Source: Bdellovibrionales bacterium
GTDB taxonomy: Bacteria > Bdellovibrionota > Bdellovibrionia > Bdellovibrionales > UBA1609
DNA: 10,500 bases
NCBI GenBank assembly: GCA_026648125.1
Contig: JAPKGD010000027.1
Span: forward strand, 1-10,500
Direction: 5' to 3'
Shown here piece after piece: positions 1 to 4,778 of the stretch. Made by a program: the position numbers and the translations under genes. The stretch's first letter is position 1. Every line of letters begins with the position of its first letter. Below the pieces are notes generated by a model that was not told the DNA's origin, ran no database searches, and saw only the letters and a program-made list of their open reading frames with translations.

Positions 1-271
1 AGTAGAGAGTCGGTTTACCCTTACAGTGCTGAAGCTGAACTAAACCCATCTTGGATTTAACAACATGAATATTCAACTCATCCGCGGCAGAGATCTTTGT
101 GCGCCCATCGCAAGTTAAAACGCCCGATTCTCCGGTTACCTTAAAGGCCTCATCGACGTGGGTCGTTTCTTGAAACTTTGCTGGACCACCAGACTTATGC
201 GCGCCACAGGCCGTCAGACTCAACATGGAGATAATTACAAGATTGCGCCAATACATTAGTTCCAATTTCAT
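1..271 (-). CDS. Putative lipoprotein, partial (C-terminus beyond left edge)
   Basis: The reading frame opens with ATG at 271 and stays open to the window edge, giving about 90 residues. A strong ribosome site, GAGGTGG, lies just upstream of the ATG and favours this start over an in-frame ATG at 256. Residues 1-21 form a short charged start and a hydrophobic stretch ending in the lipobox L-T-A-C with Cys22, so the product should be cut by signal peptidase II and lipidated after Lgt action. Gly at +2 does not suggest inner-membrane retention, so the outer membrane is the likely site. The visible mature part holds two further cysteines, in LTCDGRT and QHCKGK, which could form a disulfide in the periplasm. 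I do not recognise the family. It is read in the same direction as the C39-like gene upstream of it, 77 bases away, but with its own ribosome site. Confidence 0.75.
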   Translation of the reverse strand, partial: MKLELMYWRNLVIISMLSLTACGAHKSGGPAKFQETTHVDEAFKVTGESGVLTCDGRTKISAADELNIHVVKSKMGLVQLQHCKGKPTLY

Positions 272-348
272 ATCCACCTCACGTCCCACAGTTCCATTTT
301 CACAAAAATTTTTTTTTACTTAAAAATACCAAATCCAGTCCTTCATTC
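272..348. other. Short intergenic region ahead of the lipoprotein gene
   Basis: These 77 bases separate the C39-like gene from the lipoprotein gene, both read on the minus strand. They contain a run of nine T on the plus strand (A on the minus strand) near 309-318 and the ribosome site of the lipoprotein gene. I see no hairpin followed by T on the minus strand, so no intrinsic terminator, and no convincing -35/-10 pair. The two genes could be co-transcribed. Confidence 0.4.
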
Positions 349-1212
349 TTATCTCCCCAATTCACCAGCAGAGAAACTCCCCTCATTAGCAGAGGGCGGA
401 AGACTCTTAACCGAGGGGCGAGGCTCTACTAAGTTCAAGCCAAAAGCACTCAAAACTTCAAATTCATCATTTGAACTTTCCAATCCCGGCCGAAGCCCTT
501 GAACATTTTCTCCCATTCTTGGCTTCTGCAAATAGAGCTTCCGGTCTTTCTGCTCAAGTCTCATCCGCAGTGCCTCACTCGCATCATTAGAATCCAGAAC
601 AACTAATTCTTTCGTCTTAAAATCAAACCCCAGTGACAAAATGGAATGAGCTCCTGACTTGGTTTTGATTCCAATCACCCGAACGCGAGAGCGAGTCGAA
701 ATAATTTCCTCGGGGTGCATGCCTAGCCATAGTGGGTCCGAATTCCCAAATGGAACAACTCTATTGAGCAAATTTACTTTCTGAGCTGCGCCAAGCGCCA
801 GAGCCGGATGGTATGTAAACGGAAGCCCACTTTCCCTTCTAACCTCAGAAAACCTTGAAAACGCGCTCCAAGCCTCATTTACAAAATCAATGAGTAGACT
901 TGGAAACACGGCTTCTCCCGAAAGGCTGAAGTACAGAGCTTGTGCGGCATTCGCAGCAGCTACAGGCGTACAAATCGCGTCACACTGAGCTCTTTGAACC
1001 CCTGGACTAAACTGGCTAATGAACACCTTTTTATCGATCAATATTTGAAAGAAATTGGGATTGAGAAAACCTTCACAACTGCTAGATGCCGGCGGTTCAG
1101 CCGCCAAGACGCCGACGGCCGCAAAACATAGTCCATGGATCGCAAGACCCAAAAACAAATTACGCCAGCCATTTGTGCCCAAAAGGGGCACTTTATTCAC
1201 ATTCCCACGCAT
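349..1212 (-). CDS. Secreted papain/C39-like cysteine peptidase-like protein
   Basis: A 287-residue exported protein. Start: ATG at 1212 has AAGGG about 7-8 bases upstream; the in-frame ATG at 1230 would add six residues but has no well-spaced ribosome site. Residues 1-38 look like a Sec signal peptide: positive N-region, hydrophobic core around 18-36, small residues (VLAA) at the likely cut. The mature protein carries QCDAICTPVAAAN (Cys77, Cys81) and, about 110 residues later, SGAHSILSLGFD followed by VVLDSND (His189, Asp207). A Cys on a helix, then His and Asp on adjacent strands, is the order seen in papain-like C39-type peptidases, with Cys81, His189 and Asp207 as the candidate triad and Gln76 or Gln73 as candidate oxyanion residue. 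Enzyme activity is inferred from this pattern only; it could be an inactive relative. The C-terminal 50 residues are Pro/Ser-rich and probably disordered. Confidence 0.65.
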   Translation of the reverse strand: MRGNVNKVPLLGTNGWRNLFLGLAIHGLCFAAVGVLAAEPPASSSCEGFLNPNFFQILIDKKVFISQFSPGVQRAQCDAICTPVAAANAAQALYFSLSGEAVFPSLLIDFVNEAWSAFSRFSEVRRESGLPFTYHPALALGAAQKVNLLNRVVPFGNSDPLWLGMHPEEIISTRSRVRVIGIKTKSGAHSILSLGFDFKTKELVVLDSNDASEALRMRLEQKDRKLYLQKPRMGENVQGLRPGLESSNDEFEVLSAFGLNLVEPRPSVKSLPPSANEGSFSAGELGR

Positions 1213-1436
1213 ATATGAGCCCTTATACATTCCACATTGCTCAAAAGCCTGTATGAAAGCAGGTTACGGGCCAATTCTAGGCGACACTTCGCAGATATAC
1301 CCACTTCGGCAATATGACAGGCAAGGGCCCCGGCCATTTTGATCAAAAGAACCTCAAATCGTCTCAAAATGAGAATCTTTATTTTTGCGAAACTCTTGTG
1401 CAGTTTTTACGTTAGCTCTTCAAGAGGGAGGGAAAC
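1213..1436. promoter_or_regulatory. Divergent intergenic region with two inverted repeats
   Basis: About 220 bases between the divergent starts of the C39-like gene (minus) and the secreted four-cysteine protein (plus), so promoters for both should lie here. Two symmetric elements are visible: a perfect 12-base palindrome TTTTGATCAAAA at 1337-1348, and TCTCA-AAA-TGAGA at 1362-1374. They sit 14 bases apart, nearer the plus-strand gene, and could be operator sites. I could not pick a convincing -35/-10 pair in either direction. The ribosome sites of both genes are at the two ends. Confidence 0.4.
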
Positions 1437-2006
1437 ATGAACCCCATATTTCGATCTGCACTAGTGACAATCATATTGTTATCTCATTCGGCTGTTCAGG
1501 CTCGTGCTTTGGACGCAAAGAGTATCAGTCCAATAAAATATTGGTCTGTTCTTGGCTTGCGCGCTGTCAACCCCAGCATAGAGGCACTATTTAAAATTAC
1601 GGACAAATTTAAAGACTATCATCACTCAACGATTCTATTTGATAACGCCTTTGTTGAATTAACTGTCGAAAAGCGTATTGGCGATTGTAACTTAGAGTTA
1701 TGCCCACTCAGTGAATCCGTCTCAATTCGCCTACCCGTTATCAAAAAGAGCGAATTGGGTTGCTATGATCTTTTGATTGCCCAATCAAATAATTCAACTT
1801 CAGTTCAAATCAAGGAAACTATCTTTGTTGAGCGCTTTGCTCGCGAGCGCTGCCCAAATCATGCCGAATTCCGCCAAGGTAAGGTCCAATATACTGTTGA
1901 GGCTCGAAAAAATACTTCTGGTAGTGAACAAAGTGCGTCGATTCGGTTTGATCTCGTCGATGTAAAGACACTCCTGCCTTCACCTCCAGTTCCCTTAAAT
2001 AATTAA
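1437..2006 (+). CDS. Secreted four-cysteine protein of unknown function
   Basis: A 189-residue protein started by ATG at 1437 behind a very strong ribosome site (GAGGGAGGG, 4 bases before the ATG). Residues 1-22 form a Sec signal peptide: Arg6, then a hydrophobic core about 8-16, with a likely cut after VQA (22). The mature part alternates short hydrophobic and polar stretches, suggesting a beta-rich fold, and has four cysteines at 84, 89, 109 and 139, a number that allows two disulfides in the periplasm or outside the cell. The tail is Pro-rich (PSPPVP). I do not recognise the family. It is a single-gene unit: divergent from the C39-like gene and closed by an intrinsic terminator 50 bases downstream. 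A link with the neighbouring secreted C39-like protein, for example as an inhibitor or substrate, is possible but has no direct support. Confidence 0.7.
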   Translation: MNPIFRSALVTIILLSHSAVQARALDAKSISPIKYWSVLGLRAVNPSIEALFKITDKFKDYHHSTILFDNAFVELTVEKRIGDCNLELCPLSESVSIRLPVIKKSELGCYDLLIAQSNNSTSVQIKETIFVERFARERCPNHAEFRQGKVQYTVEARKNTSGSEQSASIRFDLVDVKTLLPSPPVPLNN

Positions 2007-2057
2007 CTCTTGATTTTCTTGATCCAGATGCCAGACCCCAACACCCACACATACCTC

Positions 2058-2085
2058 AAGCCGGCTCATTGAGCCGGCTTTTTTT
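2058..2085 (+). terminator. Rho-independent terminator of the secreted-protein gene
   Basis: A perfect 10-base-pair stem, AAGCCGGCTC (2058-2067) with GAGCCGGCTT (2071-2080), a three-base loop ATT, and seven T at 2079-2085. Read on the plus strand it ends the gene at 1437-2006. On the minus strand the hairpin is not followed by T, so it should not terminate the lgt operon efficiently. Confidence 0.92.
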
Positions 2086-2116
2086 CGACTTCCCAAAGAC
2101 TGTAAGATCAATCGAT

Positions 2117-2272
2117 CTAAAAAACGGTATAGATGAAAGTCATTGAAGCCGTGCCTGAAAAGAAAATCAGCGCTGAAATGATCAAAAGCGCCAGAATGAT
2201 TGGCAATAGCCAAAACTTCTTACGTACCTTTAAAAAACCCCAAAAGTCCCGGGTTAGAGCAATCAAGTTCAC
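2117..2272 (-). CDS. DUF5989-like 51-residue membrane protein coupled to lgt
   Basis: A small gene starting with GTG at 2272 and ending with TAG at 2117. Its start overlaps the lgt stop in the four bases GTGA, the classic layout for translational coupling, so it is probably made by ribosomes finishing lgt. The product begins with a short amphipathic part (LTRDFWGFLKVRKKFW), followed by one transmembrane helix (LLPIILALLIISALIFF, about residues 22-38), and ends in FIYTVF. The order [D/E]-x-WGFL-x-x-RKK-x-W-LLPII ... FIYT-x-F matches my memory of DUF5989, a family of about 50 residues whose function is not known. Basic residues before the helix suggest the N-terminus is cytoplasmic. DUF5989 genes are, as far as I recall, often found beside carbamoyltransferase/SxtJ-type genes rather than lgt. 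A longer in-frame extension upstream lies inside lgt and is unlikely to be used. Confidence 0.75.
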   Translation of the reverse strand: MNLIALTRDFWGFLKVRKKFWLLPIILALLIISALIFFSGTASMTFIYTVF

Positions 2273-3372
2273 GACTTCAATCCCCAGCCACCCATGGGCT
2301 CGGATTTTCTTCTCAACGCATAAAATGCATACCCAATTATCGCTGCAAACATCGCAATACTTAGCCATTGACCACGAGTTAAGCCCAACCACTGAAATCC
2401 AATATGAGCATCAGGCATACGGAACTGCTCCCCGATAATCCGGGCAATGGCGTAGAGTAAACCAAATCCCGCTGAAATTAATCCCGGCTTTCTAGGTCTT
2501 AACCAAAGGATAGAGAGAATAACAAAGACCAAGAGCCCTTCTAATAACGCTTGAATCAACTGTGAAGGATAGCGCGCGGTTAAAAATGGCGCCAAAGCCT
2601 GACTCACGTTGGTCGCCCCATTTTGAATAGATACGACGAGTTGCTCTATAACTGCGTTGACCACATTCCAAGACTGAACGTCCGTTCGGTAGTGCTGAAC
2701 CCAATTTTTCCAAAGATCTGCATTGAGCTGAATGACTTCGCCTTGCGCGGTCTTAACTTGGCCAAGAGCCTCTACCGCGGGACCAATTTCTAAAAGTTTC
2801 GTTAAACTATCTCGAGTCCAATTGTACATCTCTTGAGGAAACTTCACGGCCCAACTCAGGCCCGCAGGAGCCTCACGCCCCCAAAGCTCACCATTGATGA
2901 AATTAGCTATGCGGCCAAAGAATATACCAAGAGCCCCACCGAACGTCACAAGATCAAGCGTGTGAAAGACATCCATCTTTCGCGTCCGCGCCCACCAAAC
3001 ACAAACAGCAATGACCCCCATGATGCCACCATGACTGGCCATTCCTCCCTCGTAAACACGCAGAACGCCCCAAAACGGCGGGGAGGATGTGAAATCGATA
3101 AGCAATTGGGGGGAATAAAAAATGCAGTAGCCTAAGCGTCCCCCAACCATAGTTCCCACGGCCACCATGGTTATAAAATCCGCAATCTCCGACACCTTCA
3201 TCGGAGTTGTCCCTCTCCTGGCCATATGGCGAATGATAAGAAATCCGAAGACAAATCCTGCAAGATAGGCCAATCCATACCAGCGAATTCCATCTAAATG
3301 GAGGGAGCCAACTCGCCAAGCTTCAGGAAACTGAATCGCAAAGGGGTCTAGATCATGAACATAAACTGCCAT
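2269..3372 (-). CDS. lgt: Phosphatidylglycerol--prolipoprotein diacylglyceryl transferase
   Basis: Lgt moves diacylglycerol from phosphatidylglycerol onto the lipobox cysteine of prolipoproteins in the inner membrane, the first step of lipoprotein maturation. The 367-residue product has multiple hydrophobic helices and the family hallmarks: IRWYGLAYLAGF (29-40), YEGGMASHGG (107-116, with the conserved His114), GRIANFINGELWGR (153-166, conserved Arg154), RYPSQL (267-272), LLEG, and EQFRMPDAH (315-323, conserved Arg318). Most Lgt proteins are about 260-300 residues; the extra length is a block at about 182-266, between the conserved KFP and RYPSQL segments. ATG at 3372 is chosen because it fits the family N-terminus. 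An in-frame GTG at 3420, behind AAAGG, would add 16 residues and leave only 26 bases to the divergent maf gene. The stop is shared with the start of the DUF5989-like gene. Confidence 0.96.
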   Translation of the reverse strand: MAVYVHDLDPFAIQFPEAWRVGSLHLDGIRWYGLAYLAGFVFGFLIIRHMARRGTTPMKVSEIADFITMVAVGTMVGGRLGYCIFYSPQLLIDFTSSPPFWGVLRVYEGGMASHGGIMGVIAVCVWWARTRKMDVFHTLDLVTFGGALGIFFGRIANFINGELWGREAPAGLSWAVKFPQEMYNWTRDSLTKLLEIGPAVEALGQVKTAQGEVIQLNADLWKNWVQHYRTDVQSWNVVNAVIEQLVVSIQNGATNVSQALAPFLTARYPSQLIQALLEGLLVFVILSILWLRPRKPGLISAGFGLLYAIARIIGEQFRMPDAHIGFQWLGLTRGQWLSIAMFAAIIGYAFYALRRKSEPMGGWGLKS

Positions 3373-3446
3373 AGGCCGATGGTGACCCGCCCCTTCAAAA
3401 ATATCAAGGCTTTGACACACTTGGCCTTTAGAGGGAGATTGGAAAA

Positions 3447-4058
3447 ATGATTCTGCCTATTGTTCTCGCCAGCGGGTCCCCTTATCGACAGTCTCTTTTG
3501 AGACAAATCCACATGCCATTTGAAGTTGCGATTCCCGACGTAAATGAGGATGCCATAAAGGCCCTTGGACATTCGCCTGAAGACCTCGCACTTATACTCG
3601 CCAAAATGAAGGGTGAAAGCGTTCTTAGGAGTCATCCGGAGGCCATAGTCATTGCGGCAGACCAAGTTGCTCACTTCAACGGAAAGATTCTCTCAAAGCC
3701 TGGCACGAAGGATAGAGCCCAAGCTCAACTTGAATTGCTTCAAGGTGGCACCCATGAACTTCTCACGGCACTTTGGATTCATCATCCGTCAAAAGGTGCA
3801 AAAACACACCTGGATACAGCGCGAATTCGACTCCGCTCACTTTCTTCAGAGACAATTTCACACTACCTTGAACTCGATCAGCCCTATGACTGCGCCGGGG
3901 CTTACAAAATCGAGCAAGTCGGACTTTCACTTATTCAAGAAATCCAATGTGCCGATTTTAACTCGGTGGTTGGCCTTCCTATGATTGCGCTGACGAATTG
4001 TCTCAGAGAATGGAATTTACCGATGCCCTTTGAATGGCACGAACATCAATCCCACTGA
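3447..4058 (+). CDS. Maf/YceF-type nucleotide pyrophosphatase
   Basis: Maf-family enzymes hydrolyse noncanonical or modified nucleoside triphosphates to the monophosphate and pyrophosphate in the cytoplasm. The 203-residue length is usual. Motifs in order: LASGSPYRQ (7-15, the substrate-loop equivalent of LASxSPRR), AADQV (70-74), SKP (83-85), DCAGAYKIE (148-156) and NSVVGLPMIAL (172-182). Gln after the catalytic Asp (ADQV), together with the CAG-containing segment, resembles the E. coli YceF group, which acts on 7-methyl-GTP, rather than the YhdE group (dTTP/UTP), so m7GTP pyrophosphatase is the best guess. The ATG at 3447 follows a purine-rich ribosome site (GAGGGAGATTGGAA). It diverges from lgt and converges with the HD-GYP gene with only 6 bases between stops. 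Confidence 0.92.
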   Translation: MILPIVLASGSPYRQSLLRQIHMPFEVAIPDVNEDAIKALGHSPEDLALILAKMKGESVLRSHPEAIVIAADQVAHFNGKILSKPGTKDRAQAQLELLQGGTHELLTALWIHHPSKGAKTHLDTARIRLRSLSSETISHYLELDQPYDCAGAYKIEQVGLSLIQEIQCADFNSVVGLPMIALTNCLREWNLPMPFEWHEHQSH

Positions 4059-4064
4059 GATCAA

Positions 4065-4718
4065 TTAAGCGGCTTTGAGGATTTTAGCGATTACAGCTTC
4101 TTCCTCAGCATGCTTTTCTGGCGATGTCTTTTCCAAGTGAGGGAGTAGCTTTAAAAAGGTTTTAACGAGCTGCTGATCAAACTGACTCCCTGAGAAATCT
4201 AAGAGTTCCTGAAGAACCTTTTCCTTGGGGAGCGGTTTTCGATAGGGTCGGACGTTGGTCATGGCATCAAATGTATCCACCACTGCAATCACTCGAGCAG
4301 GAAGAGGAATTCGCTCTCCCACCAAACCAAAGGGGTATCCGGTTCCATCGATTTTCTCATGGTGGTACCGAATTCCGGGCAGCAAAAAGCGAAAGAACGA
4401 ATTGTGAGTAATGGGGTCAATAATGGAAGCGCTCTTGATGGGGTGTGCTTTCATGATCTCGATTTCATCGTGATCGAGACGCCCAGGCTTAAGAAGAATA
4501 CTGTCCGGAATTCCTACTTTTCCCACATCATGAAAGAGACCGGAATATTCAAGGACCGTCTGCTCAAATTCATTCAGTCCCATAGCCTTTGCCAACTGTC
4601 TGGAGCCTCGCCCCACCCGACAGCAGTGAAAAAACGTGTGAGGATCTTTTTCCTTCACCGTCTGCAAAATCGAATTGGCGATTGAGCTCGCCCACTCGGG
4701 AATATCTTCCCAGGCCAC
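4065..4718 (-). CDS. Stand-alone HD-GYP domain cyclic-di-GMP phosphodiesterase
   Basis: HD-GYP proteins hydrolyse the second messenger cyclic-di-GMP. This 217-residue protein is essentially only the domain, without receiver, PAS or membrane parts. Visible motifs, numbered from GTG at 4718: His31 in TFFHCCRVG, FHDVGKVGIPD (His63-Asp64), KAHP (His92), YHHEKIDGTGYP (118-129, the full HHExxDGxGYP signature), and VVDTFDAM (Asp148). All metal-binding positions expected of the family are present, so it is likely active. Start choice: GGAGG lies 6 bases before GTG at 4718, but directly against the other in-frame GTG at 4724, so 4718 is preferred. It is the last gene of the folE2-fur-uvrA run, about 50 bases after uvrA, and may also have its own promoter in that gap. 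With no sensor domain, its input must come from expression level or a partner protein. Confidence 0.93.
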   Translation of the reverse strand: MAWEDIPEWASSIANSILQTVKEKDPHTFFHCCRVGRGSRQLAKAMGLNEFEQTVLEYSGLFHDVGKVGIPDSILLKPGRLDHDEIEIMKAHPIKSASIIDPITHNSFFRFLLPGIRYHHEKIDGTGYPFGLVGERIPLPARVIAVVDTFDAMTNVRPYRKPLPKEKVLQELLDFSGSQFDQQLVKTFLKLLPHLEKTSPEKHAEEEAVIAKILKAA

Positions 4719-4751
4719 GGACACCCTCCAAAGCTTTATGCCTATGATTAT

Positions 4752-4778
4752 TTATCGGCATACAGCGTCTAAAGCTGC
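4752..4778 (-). promoter_or_regulatory. Possible sigma-28 (FliA)-type promoter for the HD-GYP gene
   Basis: On the minus strand GCCGATAA (4759 to 4752) exactly matches the E. coli sigma-28 -10 element. Eleven bases further upstream is GCAGCTTT (4778 to 4771), which matches the -35 consensus TAAAGTTT at only four of eight positions. Transcription would begin about 4745, leaving a leader of about 27 bases that contains the GGAGG ribosome site. The geometry is right but the -35 half is poor and overlaps the end of uvrA, so this stays tentative. Confidence 0.3.

Noticed and set aside
2098..2118. Small inverted repeat AGATC-GATT-GATCT just after the DUF5989-like gene
   Set aside because: A five-base-pair stem without a T tail on the minus strand; not a credible terminator for the lgt operon.
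3421..3430. The string AAAGGCCAAG occurs before both the 3420 GTG of lgt and the uvrA ATG
   Set aside because: Too short to call a shared element; it most likely reflects two ribosome-site contexts resembling each other by chance.
3412..3440. TTGACA at 3412-3417 (plus strand) as promoter for the maf gene
   Set aside because: The -10 at the right spacing is GAGATT and lies within the ribosome-site region, 6 bases before the ATG, so the geometry does not work well.
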